A DNA stretch of 39,756 bases from Bacteroidaceae bacterium (GTDB taxonomy: Bacteria > Bacteroidota > Bacteroidia > Bacteroidales > Bacteroidaceae). The DNA lies in contig JAFTSK010000198.1 of NCBI GenBank assembly GCA_017467385.1, positions 1 to 39,756 on the forward strand, given 5' to 3'. The notes under the pieces are model-generated. The model searched no databases, was not told the DNA's origin, and was given only the letters and a program-made list of their open reading frames with translations. A program made the position numbers and the translations under genes. Every line of letters begins with the position of its first letter. The first letter of the stretch is position 1. Below, in pieces: positions 8,857-17,312 of the stretch.

Positions 8857-10395
8857 TTATTTACCCCAGCTTTCTCGATCCAGGTTTCGATAGCTGATGG
8901 CTTCTGCCAAATGATGACTTTGGATTCGTTCGCTTCCTTCTATGTCGGCGATGGTCCGGGCTACTTTCAGGATGCGATCGTATGCCCGAGCCGAGAGATT
9001 CAGTCGGCTCATGGCATTACGAAGCAAGGCCAACCCCTGTGCATCGGGTTGGGCATAAAGGTGGATGAGTTTGCTCTCCATCTGTGCATTGCAATATACG
9101 CCGGGATGCTGGGAGAAACGTTGTTCTTGGATTTTTCGGGCTTTGATTACCCTTTCTCGAATGGCCGAACTGCTTTCGCCTTGTCGAGATTCGGAGAGTT
9201 TTTCAAAAGGGACAGGGACAATTTCTATCTGTATGTCTATTCGGTCTAATAAGGGGCCGGACACTCTGTTCAGATAGCGTTGGACTTGACCGGTGTGGCA
9301 CACACAAGCCTTAGTGGGATGGTTGTAATATCCGCATGGGCAAGGGTTCATGCTGGCTATGAACATGAATGAACAGGGATATTCGATGGTGTATTTGGCT
9401 CGGGCAATGGTAATTTTTCTGTCCTCCAACGGTTGCCTTAATACTTCCAATGTGGCTTTGCCGAATTCGGGCAACTCGTCGGCATATAAAATCCCGTTGT
9501 GTGCCAGACTGATTTCTCCGGGCTGAGGATTACTGCCTCCGCCTACCATAGCCACTTGTGAAATGGTGTGATGCGGACTGCGAAAGGGGCGGGTGGCGAT
9601 AAGCGAATCGTCTTTTCCTAACTTGCCGGCTACCGAGTGAATCTTGGTCGTTTCCAAACTTTCTGCCAATGTAAGGGGAGGCAGAATCCCGGGTAATCGC
9701 TTGGCCATCATGGACTTCCCACTTCCAGGCGCACCAATCATGATGACGTTATGCCCTCCGGCTGCTGCCACCTCTAAGGCACGCTTCACATTTTCTTGCC
9801 CTCTGACTTCAGCAAAATCGTAGGGATAATCACTTTGATGTTGATAGAACTCTTCTCGGGTGTTAACGATGGTTGGTGTGAGTTCCCGTTCATTGTTGAA
9901 ATATTCAATCACTTCTTTGATGTTCTCCACGCCATACACATTCAGATTATTGACCACAGCCGCTTCTCGGGCATTTTGTTGGGGGAGAATCAGCCCTTCG
10001 AATCCTTGTGCGCGGGCGCTGATGGCGATAGGAAGAGCCCCTTTGATGGGTTGAAGGCTTCCATCCAAACTCAGTTCGCCGATAATAAGATGTTTGGAAA
10101 GCTTTTCTTCTTGCACCTCACCTGCTGAGGCCAAAATGCCGATAGCCAAAGGTAAGTCATAGGACGAACCTTCTTTGCGTATGTCGGCAGGAGCCATGTT
10201 GATGACGATTTGGCGGGTAGGAAACTTGTATCCATTGACCTGCAAAGCCGAAATAATTCGTTCGTGGCTTTCCTTGACGGCCGAATCGGGCAGACCTACC
10301 AAAAAGAATTTAATACCTCGTGAACAGTTTACTTCTATTGTAATTATTGTAGCATTAATTCCTTGTAATGCAGCGGCATAAACTTTTGTTAGCAT
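8857..10395 (-). CDS. YifB/ComM-family magnesium-chelatase-like AAA+ ATPase
   Basis: A 512-residue protein of the YifB/ComM family; ComM is a hexameric helicase aiding branch migration of incoming DNA during natural transformation in other bacteria. The N-terminal LonC-like ChlI domain (1-165) starts MLTKVYAAALQGINATIITIEVNCSRGIKFFLVGLPDSAVKES. The AAA+ domain shows Walker A GAPGSGKS (221-228), Walker B ILYADELPE (302-310), and the zinc-binding-like NPCPCGYYNHPTKACVCHTG block (about 352-371). The C-terminal helical domain ends SYRNLDRESWGK, the normal family end. It follows the thioredoxin-fold lipoprotein gene by 33 bases with no terminator and may share its transcript. Its role in a non-competent Bacteroidales is unproved. 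Confidence 0.93.
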   Translation of the reverse strand: MLTKVYAAALQGINATIITIEVNCSRGIKFFLVGLPDSAVKESHERIISALQVNGYKFPTRQIVINMAPADIRKEGSSYDLPLAIGILASAGEVQEEKLSKHLIIGELSLDGSLQPIKGALPIAISARAQGFEGLILPQQNAREAAVVNNLNVYGVENIKEVIEYFNNERELTPTIVNTREEFYQHQSDYPYDFAEVRGQENVKRALEVAAAGGHNVIMIGAPGSGKSMMAKRLPGILPPLTLAESLETTKIHSVAGKLGKDDSLIATRPFRSPHHTISQVAMVGGGSNPQPGEISLAHNGILYADELPEFGKATLEVLRQPLEDRKITIARAKYTIEYPCSFMFIASMNPCPCGYYNHPTKACVCHTGQVQRYLNRVSGPLLDRIDIQIEIVPVPFEKLSESRQGESSSAIRERVIKARKIQEQRFSQHPGVYCNAQMESKLIHLYAQPDAQGLALLRNAMSRLNLSARAYDRILKVARTIADIEGSERIQSHHLAEAISYRNLDRESWGK

Positions 10396-10428
10396 AAAAA
10401 TACGTTTTAGTTGTATGGAAAATTAGGG

Positions 10429-11442
10429 TTATTTCTTCTTTTTCTTCCTTTGCTCGATAAGGAGTTGTAGCTTTTCTTTTAGATCCTTCCCGTAGATATT
10501 CCGGTCGATGATGCGTTTGCTCGTATCGAGTAAGATATTGCTGGGCAATGTCTGAATGCCTTGATTCTTGACAATTGAACTTTGCCAGCCTTTGAAATCG
10601 CATAATTGTTCCCATTGGGTGGTGTCTCTGTCGGATGCATCCAGCCAGGCTTGTTTATCATAATCCAACGAAACACTTACGACTACAAAGTCTTCTTTCT
10701 TAAATGCCTGGATAAGTTTTGCAATCGAATCTTGTTGGGCAACGCTTTCGGGATGCCAACTTGCCCAGAAGCTAATCAAGACATATTTGTTTTTAAGGAT
10801 GTTCAATCTAAAATTTTTCCCTTCTCGGTCTTTGTTGCTCAGAGCCTGAATGAAAGAAGTTCTTTTCTTGGCAACTTGTTTGTCTATTTGGGCTTGTAGG
10901 TCTATCATGTAAGGAGTGTCCTTGATGATTCCATGTAGCCCCTTCAATAGTTCCTCCATTCTCTCGTAATCGGGAATGGAATCTTGCACATAATATTTGT
11001 CTATTAAATAGATGTTGGTAAAAGAACGGTTGTCTGTTCGGATGAATGAGTCTACCTTATTTAATATATAAGGCTCAGGTGTTTCATGTAATACCTTTCT
11101 GATTTGTGTCAACCGTTTGTTTTCGCCGTCTCCTTTGATGGACAATTCTTCTACTTTCCCTTTGATTTCTACCGTTTTCCCTTTTTCTGCATAGATAGGC
11201 AGCGCTTCTTTTTCGTTCAAGACCAAAGAAAACACCGTAAATGTATCCGGAGTAAAGGTGTAGCTGAAATTCCCGTTTTCAGAAAAAATAGTGTCGAGCT
11301 TGTATTCGGGAATTTGGTAAAATATCAGAAGTGTATCTGAGGGAAGCCCTTGAATGTTTCCTTTTAGTGTGAACTCTGTTTTCTCACTACACCCTGTAAT
11401 ACCCAAAACGATGGACAATATGAAGTATATGTATTTTCTCAT
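10429..11442 (-). CDS. thioredoxin-fold lipoprotein, DUF4369 type, without redox cysteines
   Basis: A 337-residue secreted lipoprotein. The signal peptide ends in the lipobox LGITGC (Cys18). A beta-rich DUF4369-like domain follows (FTLKGNIQGLPSDTLLIFY, about 24-100), then a helical linker and a TlpA/AhpC-like thioredoxin fold (about 205-330). The active site that would read WASWCPPC is here WASWHPES: both cysteines are replaced, by His230 and Ser233. It therefore cannot act as a disulfide oxidoreductase and is more likely a structural or binding protein. It ends in a run of basic residues (EQRKKKKK). The gene stands alone ahead of the YifB-type gene. I see no strong promoter. Confidence 0.82.
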   Translation of the reverse strand: MRKYIYFILSIVLGITGCSEKTEFTLKGNIQGLPSDTLLIFYQIPEYKLDTIFSENGNFSYTFTPDTFTVFSLVLNEKEALPIYAEKGKTVEIKGKVEELSIKGDGENKRLTQIRKVLHETPEPYILNKVDSFIRTDNRSFTNIYLIDKYYVQDSIPDYERMEELLKGLHGIIKDTPYMIDLQAQIDKQVAKKRTSFIQALSNKDREGKNFRLNILKNKYVLISFWASWHPESVAQQDSIAKLIQAFKKEDFVVVSVSLDYDKQAWLDASDRDTTQWEQLCDFKGWQSSIVKNQGIQTLPSNILLDTSKRIIDRNIYGKDLKEKLQLLIEQRKKKKK

Positions 11443-11519
11443 CTTTATAAATTTTCCGCTAAAATACTCATTTTGTTTTTATGAAGCATCATAAAGCAAG
11501 CATTTTATGGAAATAAAAT

Positions 11520-11546
11520 AAGGAGTCCTTCAAAGAAGAACCCCTT
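11520..11546 (-). terminator. terminator of the OmpA/TPR lipoprotein gene
   Basis: On the minus strand AAGGGGTTCTTC-TTT-GAAGGACTCCTT, a 12-bp stem with two G-U pairs, then ATTTTATTT. It begins 24 bases after the stop at 11571. Confidence 0.8.
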
Positions 11547-11570
11547 ATCCTTATATGAAAAACGAAGTAA

Positions 11571-13247
11571 TTACTTCAAAAGGCTTGTGTACTTAGCGAA
11601 TTCACGATCGTTTGCAGCCTTTGTTGCCAAAGATGCATCCTTAGCGATAGCACTCTTCAAGCTACTGCTTACCAATGATTCGTTGTTTGTACGAGCACCT
11701 ACGATAGCCATCAAATAGTCTGTCATAGCGTCCTTGTTTGCTACAGCTTGCAAAGTAGCCTTAGCCTTGTTGTAGTCCTTAGCCAAGATTTGAGCCTGAG
11801 CAGCACTGTTTGTCTTAGCATCGCCAAATGCATTGACAGCTCTCTGATATTGACCTTGCTTGATGTACAAGTTACCCAAAGCTTCGTTGACAGCGTTAGC
11901 ACCAGTTGCCTTACCCAAGTAAGATTCAGCAGCAGCTACATTGTTCTTAACCAATTCAGACAAACCGAGGTTAGCGTTTACTTCAGGAGCATTAGCGTTC
12001 TTAGCAGCAGCTTGCTTGAAGTATGATTCAGCCTTAGCAGCATCACCAGCAGCGTAAGCCAATTCACCGAGGTTGTTGTAAGCACGGAAGTCGTTAGGAT
12101 ACAATTCAGTAGTCTTCTTGAAGATAGCTTCCTTACGAGCATTGTCGTTAGTCAAAGTTGCAGCATAAAGCAATTCTTCAACACTCAAAACCTTAGCATC
12201 AGTATCGAATGCTTCGTTGATTTCTTCGTCGCTACGACCAATGATGTCATAGTTAGCAGTCAAGCGAGCACGACGCAACTGTGGAAGGATTTCGTCAGCC
12301 AAAGTCTTGTAAACAGAAGAGATGTTCTTGATTTCATTTTCTCTTTGTTCAGGATCTTGGTACATAGAAAGAACACGAAGGATCAAGTCCTTGTCTTGCA
12401 AGTTAGACTTAGCAACCAATTCTTGGAAGCCTTCCCAGTCTTGAGCAGTATACTTAGCATCAACATTTGTTTCAATCTTGGCCTTCTTCAATTGCTTGTT
12501 CAAGTACTTTTCAGCGTTTTCTTCACGATTTTCAGCCAAACCAGTATTCAACTTCACACCACCATCAGGAGAAGCGTATGCAGAAACTTCGATGTTGTTC
12601 AACTTGAAGTTCTTAGTGTCTGCGTTTACTTCAGCAACCTTCTTGTGGAATTCTTTCATTTCAGCTGAGTTCAATTCGCTGTTACGCAAGTTTGCTTGTT
12701 GAATCAAGAACATGATGTTAGCTTCTTGAGCTTGCTTGATGATGCGTTGGAAAGCATCGTTAGCGTATGAAGCATTAGCGCTGTTTACAGTTGGAAGTTC
12801 AGAAGTAGCGATTACACCGTCAGCCACCTTTACAGAAGGAATAGTGTAAGTTTTGCTTCCTCTGGTAATCTTGAAGTCAAGGTACAATTCAGACTTTGCC
12901 ATTTCAGGAACATAGTCGAAGTTAGCCTTCATAGAATAGCTACCACCCATCTTGTAAGAGATTGTTTGACCGTTTCCTTCTACTTTTTCACCCTGGAATG
13001 TAGCAGGTTGGCCTTTAGCTTCTCCACCGTTCCATCTCAAAACCGGAGTTACTTCTACTGTTGCGTTCTTCTTCATGTACTTTTCAGGGAACTTACCATT
13101 GATAGTTACAGGTACTTTACCGCCGACAGCTTCAAGTACTTCAGGGTTAGTTGTGAAATAGTCAGAAGACAATTCTCCCATCTTGCCGCATGATGAAAGG
13201 GCAAGGACCAATAAAGCCACTAAAGGCAAATACAACTTTTTCATCAT
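11571..13247 (-). CDS. outer-membrane lipoprotein with OmpA-like and TPR regions
   Basis: A 558-residue lipoprotein of a Bacteroidales-wide family without assigned function. The lipobox is ALSSC (Cys20). An N-terminal beta-rich half (about 30-165, DYFTTNPEVLEAVGGKVPVTINGKFP) resembles an Ig-like domain. Next is an OmpA-like peptidoglycan-associated motif region, IEVSAYASPDGG..N..LAENREENAEKYL (about 218-250), then tetratricopeptide-like repeats (about 375-480, YPNDFRAYNNLGELAYAAGDAAKAESYFKQAAA and neighbours). Codon use is unusually biased for the window (Lys nearly all AAG, Ala mostly GCT/GCA, Asn AAC), as in very highly expressed genes. It has its own promoter and a good terminator, so it is monocistronic. 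Probable role: tethering outer membrane to peptidoglycan; this is inference. Confidence 0.82.
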   Translation of the reverse strand: MMKKLYLPLVALLVLALSSCGKMGELSSDYFTTNPEVLEAVGGKVPVTINGKFPEKYMKKNATVEVTPVLRWNGGEAKGQPATFQGEKVEGNGQTISYKMGGSYSMKANFDYVPEMAKSELYLDFKITRGSKTYTIPSVKVADGVIATSELPTVNSANASYANDAFQRIIKQAQEANIMFLIQQANLRNSELNSAEMKEFHKKVAEVNADTKNFKLNNIEVSAYASPDGGVKLNTGLAENREENAEKYLNKQLKKAKIETNVDAKYTAQDWEGFQELVAKSNLQDKDLILRVLSMYQDPEQRENEIKNISSVYKTLADEILPQLRRARLTANYDIIGRSDEEINEAFDTDAKVLSVEELLYAATLTNDNARKEAIFKKTTELYPNDFRAYNNLGELAYAAGDAAKAESYFKQAAAKNANAPEVNANLGLSELVKNNVAAAESYLGKATGANAVNEALGNLYIKQGQYQRAVNAFGDAKTNSAAQAQILAKDYNKAKATLQAVANKDAMTDYLMAIVGARTNNESLVSSSLKSAIAKDASLATKAANDREFAKYTSLLK

Positions 13248-13317
13248 AGTTACTTTAAATTTATAAACGTTTGTAATAGATTTTCTACTAAATGAGTCTG
13301 TTATACATTATTCGGAA

Positions 13318-13325
13318 CAAAGATA
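13318..13325 (-). promoter_or_regulatory. -7 box of the OmpA/TPR lipoprotein gene
   Basis: Minus strand TATCTTTG, an exact TAnnTTTG match, 71 bases upstream of the ATG at 13247, leaving a leader of about 65 nt. No TTTG lies at the -33 position. Confidence 0.6.
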
Positions 13326-13403
13326 GGAAAAAGAACATTATAGATACTCTTGTATTGCCACTTTTTTTAATTAAAAAATAAAAAAAGGTAAAACAAATGA
13401 GAC

Positions 13404-14330
13404 TTATGGGTGTTTTTTTCTGAATTTGCGGTTGCGAGGGTGGTGTTCTATAATCTCACTCCTCAATAAATTTCGATCGATGTGAGTATAGATTTCTGTC
13501 GTTGATATGCTTTCATGACCGAGCATGCATTGGATGGCACGCAGATTACAACCGCCGTCCAAAAGATGAGTGGCAAATGAATGACGGAAGGTGTGCGGAC
13601 CGATGTTCTTTTGCAGTCCAATGGAATCGGCTAAAACTTTAATAATATGGAACACCATGATGCGGGAGATGTTTTTTCCCCTTTTGCTAATGAATACATA
13701 ATCTTCAAATTCGGGCTTGATATTCATGCTGTTTCTATCTATAAAGTAGTATTTTAATTCGTCAATGGCACGTTGAGAGATTGGAACGAGACGTTGTTTG
13801 TTTCCTTTTCCTTCTACCTTAATGTATTGTTGTTCTAAATATAAGTTGGATAGTTTTAGGTTGCAAAGTTCGGAAACGCGAAGACCGCAACTGTACAATA
13901 CTTCCAATATAGTACGGTTTCGCTGTCCTTCTTTGGTGCTAAGGTCAATACTTCCTATCAAATTATCAATCTCTTCTACACTTAATATCTCAGGTAGGTG
14001 CAAACCTATTTGGGGGGATTTTATCAATTCGGTCGGATCTGACTCTATATGCCCGTCTATGACGAGATAATGGTAGAATGAACGAATGCTTGATAGAACT
14101 CGAGATTGGGAACGAGGATGGATGCCGGTGTCATGCAATGTTGCCAAAAATGCCTCCAAATCTTCTTGTTGAATCTTTAAATACGGCTTCTGATTCTCAG
14201 CCGCAAAGTCAAACAATTTCTCTAAATCAGAAAAATAAGCTTGTATCGTATTGGGGGATAATGATTTCTCTAATCTTAAATATGCTTTGTAGCCTCTTAA
14301 TATCTTGTCTGATTTGTCGATGCTTTTCAT
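13404..14330 (-). CDS. xerD: site-specific tyrosine recombinase XerD
   Basis: Resolves chromosome dimers at dif with XerC. At 308 residues it has the normal length. The N-terminal SAM-like core-binding domain (about 8-95) is followed by the catalytic domain, with all six catalytic residues visible: Arg151 (SCGLRVSEL), Lys175 (EGKGNKQR), His246 and Arg249 (HTFRHSFATHLL), His272 (LGHES) and nucleophile Tyr281 (TEIYTHID). I chose ATG at 14330; the reading frame extends eight codons further to a TTG but without conserved residues. The gene stands between the lipoprotein and aroQ and is not next to any integron or phage gene, so this is the housekeeping recombinase rather than a mobile integrase. 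Confidence 0.93.
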   Translation of the reverse strand: MKSIDKSDKILRGYKAYLRLEKSLSPNTIQAYFSDLEKLFDFAAENQKPYLKIQQEDLEAFLATLHDTGIHPRSQSRVLSSIRSFYHYLVIDGHIESDPTELIKSPQIGLHLPEILSVEEIDNLIGSIDLSTKEGQRNRTILEVLYSCGLRVSELCNLKLSNLYLEQQYIKVEGKGNKQRLVPISQRAIDELKYYFIDRNSMNIKPEFEDYVFISKRGKNISRIMVFHIIKVLADSIGLQKNIGPHTFRHSFATHLLDGGCNLRAIQCMLGHESISTTEIYTHIDRNLLRSEIIEHHPRNRKFRKKHP

Positions 14331-14339
14331 TTCTTTTTC

Positions 14340-14347
14340 TAACTTTG
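14340..14347 (+). promoter_or_regulatory. aroQ promoter, -7 box
   Basis: TAACTTTG matches TAnnTTTG, with a TTTG at 14313-14316 (spacing 23, slightly long). It lies 47 bases before the aroQ ATG. Confidence 0.5.
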
Positions 14348-14362
14348 TACCCAAATTCTTCG

Positions 14363-14370
14363 CAAAGGTA
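14363..14370 (-). promoter_or_regulatory. xerD promoter, -7 box
   Basis: Minus strand TACCTTTG, an exact TAnnTTTG match, 32 bases upstream of the xerD ATG at 14330. It faces the aroQ box at 14340-14347 on the other strand, so the two transcription starts are only a few bases apart and may overlap. Confidence 0.55.
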
Positions 14371-14394
14371 TTAAAAGTTTAAATATATTGGAAT

Positions 14395-14817
14395 ATGAAA
14401 ATACAAATTATCAATGGACCGAACATTAATCTGTTAGGGAAACGGGAACCATCTATTTATGGGGCTCAGTCTTTTGAAGATTATTTGGTGGAGTTGAAAC
14501 AATTGTATCCAACGATTGAGTTTTCGTATTATCAGTCGAACATTGAGGGCGAAATGATAAATAAGATTCATGAGGTTGGATTTGAATATGATGGTATTGT
14601 GCTGAATGCGGGTGCCTATACCCATACATCTATCGCTTTGCAAGATGCGATTCGGGCAGTTACCACTCCTGTGATTGAGGTACATATTTCCAATGTACAT
14701 GCTCGTGAAGAATTTCGTCATAAATCCATGATCTCAAGTGCGTGTTGGGGCGTTATTTGTGGCTTCGGATTGTCTTCTTATCGATTGGCGATAGAAGCTT
14801 TGGTAGGTAAAAAGTAA
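14395..14817 (+). CDS. aroQ: type II 3-dehydroquinate dehydratase
   Basis: Converts 3-dehydroquinate to 3-dehydroshikimate in the shikimate pathway. The 140-residue length and motifs are those of the dodecameric type II enzyme: INGPNINLLGKREPSIYG with the catalytic Tyr22 on the lid loop, NAGAYTHTSIALQDAI with His77, and EVHISNVHAREEFRHKS with the general acid His102. It is the first gene of a plus-strand run with pyk (29 bases apart), the methyltransferase, rbfA and the permease. It has its own -7 box upstream. Confidence 0.96.
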   Translation: MKIQIINGPNINLLGKREPSIYGAQSFEDYLVELKQLYPTIEFSYYQSNIEGEMINKIHEVGFEYDGIVLNAGAYTHTSIALQDAIRAVTTPVIEVHISNVHAREEFRHKSMISSACWGVICGFGLSSYRLAIEALVGKK

Positions 14818-14846
14818 GGATTCTTATTAATTAAGGTAGAAAGATT

Positions 14847-16310
14847 ATGATGTTGAAACAAACAAAAATCGTAGCGTCAATCTCTGATTTGCGTTGTGAT
14901 GTGGACTTTATTAAAGATTTGTTTGAGGCTGGGATGAATGTGGTTCGTATGAATACAGCACATGCGTCGCGAGAAGGTTTTGAAAAATTGATAGCGAATG
15001 TACGTGAAGTATCCAATCGAATTGCTATTTTGATGGATACAAAAGGGCCGGAAGTTCGTACTACTTCATTGGAAAATGGAGAACCCATCTTTTTTAAGAT
15101 AGGCGATAAGGTGAAGATTATAGGCAATCCCGAACAGGAAACCAATCGTAGTTGTATCGCTGTGTCCTATCCGTTGTTTGTGGAAGATTTGAAAGTGGGT
15201 GGAGATATTTTGATCGACGATGGTGAATTGGAATTGCGTGTCATTGAAAAGCAAGAAGATTGTTTGATTTGTGAGGTACAGAATGAAGCGACTTTAGGCA
15301 GTCGTAAGAGTGTCAATGTTCCAGGAGTTCGTATTAATTTGCCGTCATTGACAGAAAAAGATCGTAAGAATATTCTCTTTGCCATAGAAAAAGACATTGA
15401 TTATATTGCACATTCTTTTGTTCGTAATAAACAGGATGTACTTGATATTCGTAGTATTTTAGATGAATATGGAAGTGATATTCAAATAATTGCTAAGATT
15501 GAAAACCAGGAAGGGGTAGACAATATTGATGAAATCCTTGAGGTAGCTGATGGTATTATGGTTGCTCGTGGTGATTTAGGTATTGAAGTACCCCAAGAAC
15601 GTATTCCGGGCATTCAACGTTTGTTGATACGAAAGGCCATTTTGGCAAAGAAGCCTGTTATCGTAGCTACTCAAATGCTTCATACGATGATTGAAAACCC
15701 TCGTCCGACACGAGCCGAAGTTACAGATATTGCCAATGCGATTCATTATCGAACTGATGCGTTGATGTTGAGTGGTGAAACAGCGTATGGCAAGTATCCG
15801 GTTGAAGCTGTTCGGACAATGACAAAGGTAGCGGCACAGGCAGAAAAAGATAAATTGTCAGAAAATGATATAAAGATCCCGTTGGTTGCCGGTTCTAACG
15901 ATGTTACTGCCTTTTTAGCTAAGCAGGCTGTGAAGGCAACTAATAAATTGAACATTAAGGCGATCATTACTGATAGCTTTAGTGGACGAACGGCTCGTAA
16001 CTTAGCGGCTTTTAGAGGGAAGTATCCGGTTTTGGCTATTTGCTACAAGGAAAAGACCATGCGTCATTTGGCTCTTTCTTATGGTGTAGAGGCAATTTAT
16101 ATGCCGGAAAAGGCTAATGGACAAGCTTATTACTTTGCTGCATTGCGTAAGTTATTGGACGATGGCGTTTTGTCGGAAACTGATATGGTTGCTTATTTGA
16201 GTAGTGGAAAGCAAGGCTCACGTACTTCTTTCCTCGAAATAAATGTAGTGGGTGATGTATTAGGCTACGGCCTTGAATATGTATTACCGAATCGTAATCG
16301 TTATTTGTAA
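14847..16310 (+). CDS. pyk: pyruvate kinase
   Basis: Makes pyruvate and ATP from phosphoenolpyruvate and ADP, the last step of glycolysis. At 487 residues it has the usual three-domain build: A domain with MDTKGPEVRTT (ADP and potassium region), B lid domain (about 70-170), catalytic IAKIENQEGVDNIDEIL (active-site Lys) and MVARGDLGIEVPQERIP (Mg binding), then the C-terminal regulatory domain. The ARxNxSH signature is degenerate (RMNTAHAS), as in other Bacteroidetes enzymes. ATGATG makes either of the first two codons possible. The O-methyltransferase gene starts 9 bases after the stop. Confidence 0.97.
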   Translation: MMLKQTKIVASISDLRCDVDFIKDLFEAGMNVVRMNTAHASREGFEKLIANVREVSNRIAILMDTKGPEVRTTSLENGEPIFFKIGDKVKIIGNPEQETNRSCIAVSYPLFVEDLKVGGDILIDDGELELRVIEKQEDCLICEVQNEATLGSRKSVNVPGVRINLPSLTEKDRKNILFAIEKDIDYIAHSFVRNKQDVLDIRSILDEYGSDIQIIAKIENQEGVDNIDEILEVADGIMVARGDLGIEVPQERIPGIQRLLIRKAILAKKPVIVATQMLHTMIENPRPTRAEVTDIANAIHYRTDALMLSGETAYGKYPVEAVRTMTKVAAQAEKDKLSENDIKIPLVAGSNDVTAFLAKQAVKATNKLNIKAIITDSFSGRTARNLAAFRGKYPVLAICYKEKTMRHLALSYGVEAIYMPEKANGQAYYFAALRKLLDDGVLSETDMVAYLSSGKQGSRTSFLEINVVGDVLGYGLEYVLPNRNRYL

Positions 16311-16319
16311 AGATAGGAA

Positions 16320-16958
16320 ATGAAAGAGACGGATGCAATAGATGACTATATCCTTCAGCACATTGACGAAGAAGGCGATTACCTGAAAGCACTCTACCGA
16401 GATACGCATGTTAAGTTGTTGCGTCCTCGGATGGCTTCCGGGCATCTGCAAGGACGTATGCTGAAAATGTTTGTGCAGATGATACGCCCTTGTCAAGTGC
16501 TTGAAATAGGTACTTATAGTGGGTATTCGGCTCTTTGTCTGGCAGAAGGGTTGGGAGAAGGTGCTTGTTTGCATACATTTGAAATCAATGATGAACAGGA
16601 GGACTTTACCCGCCCCTGGTTGGAACAATCGCTTTATGCGGACAAAATAAAATTCTATATTGGAGATGCACTTGAGCTGCTACCGAAGATGGATATTACG
16701 TTTGATCTGGCTTTTGTAGACGGAGACAAACGAAAATACATCGACTATTATGAATTGGTGTTGAAAATGCTTGCTCCGGGAGGTTATATTATAGCCGACA
16801 ATACGCTATGGGATGGGCATGTGTTGGAGGAACCCCATCATACGGACATGCAGACTATTGGTATCAAGAAGTTTAATGATTTGGTAGCCTCCGACAATAG
16901 AGTGGAAAAAGTGATATTGCCATTGAGAGATGGTTTGACGATAATTAGAAAGAAATAA
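16320..16958 (+). CDS. SAM-dependent O-methyltransferase (family 3)
   Basis: A 212-residue class I methyltransferase of the catechol/caffeoyl-CoA O-methyltransferase type. The SAM motif I is VLEIGTYSGYSAL (60-72); the following acidic residue is in LHTFEINDEQ; metal-ligand segments are FVDGDKRKYIDYYE (about 130-143) and IIADNTLWDG (about 156-165), where the Asp and Asn residues hold the divalent metal and hydroxyl. The substrate is unknown; homologues are often found beside housekeeping genes. It is tightly packed between pyk (9 bases) and rbfA (11 bases), so co-transcription is very likely. Confidence 0.9.
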   Translation: MKETDAIDDYILQHIDEEGDYLKALYRDTHVKLLRPRMASGHLQGRMLKMFVQMIRPCQVLEIGTYSGYSALCLAEGLGEGACLHTFEINDEQEDFTRPWLEQSLYADKIKFYIGDALELLPKMDITFDLAFVDGDKRKYIDYYELVLKMLAPGGYIIADNTLWDGHVLEEPHHTDMQTIGIKKFNDLVASDNRVEKVILPLRDGLTIIRKK

Positions 16959-16969
16959 TAAGTAAATAT

Positions 16970-17305
16970 ATGGAAACAACCAGACAGAATAAGGTATGTC
17001 GTTTGATTCAAAAGGAATTGAGTGAGATTTTTTTGCTTCAAACAAAGTCGATGAACGGAGTATTGGTTTCAGTTAGTACGGTTCGTATCAGCCCGGACAT
17101 GAGTATTGTTCGTGCTTATCTGAGTGTGTTCCCGTCGAACAGGGCGGAGGAGATAGTCAAGAACATCAACGACAATGCTAAATCTATCCGTTATGAGTTG
17201 GGAACTCGTGTGCGTCATCAGTTGCGTATCATTCCGGAACTGAAGTTCTTCGTGGATGATTCTTTGGACTATGTAGAACGCATTGATGAACTATTGAAGA
17301 AATAG
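16970..17305 (+). CDS. rbfA: ribosome-binding factor A
   Basis: A 111-residue KH-like protein needed for 16S rRNA 5' maturation and 30S assembly. It shows the family pattern: N-terminal TTRQNKVCRLIQKELSEIFLLQ, a middle VLVSVSTVRISPDMSIVRAYLSVFP, and the C-terminal IRYELGTRVRHQLRIIPELKFFVDDSLDYVERIDELL, where RxxxIPELxFxxDxSxxxxxxI is the family signature. It sits 7 bases before the permease gene, a pairing common in Bacteroidales. Confidence 0.95.
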   Translation: METTRQNKVCRLIQKELSEIFLLQTKSMNGVLVSVSTVRISPDMSIVRAYLSVFPSNRAEEIVKNINDNAKSIRYELGTRVRHQLRIIPELKFFVDDSLDYVERIDELLKK

Positions 17306-17312
17306 TAACGTC

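Noticed and set aside
13404-14330. Mobile-element integrase instead of XerD
   Set aside because: Normal XerD length and motifs, no excisionase or att repeats, and housekeeping neighbours on both sides.
14935-14990. Inactive pyruvate kinase because of the degenerate RMNTAH motif
   Set aside because: All other catalytic segments (MDTKGPEVRT, IAKIENQEG, MVARGDLGIE) are intact, and such variants occur in active Bacteroidetes enzymes.
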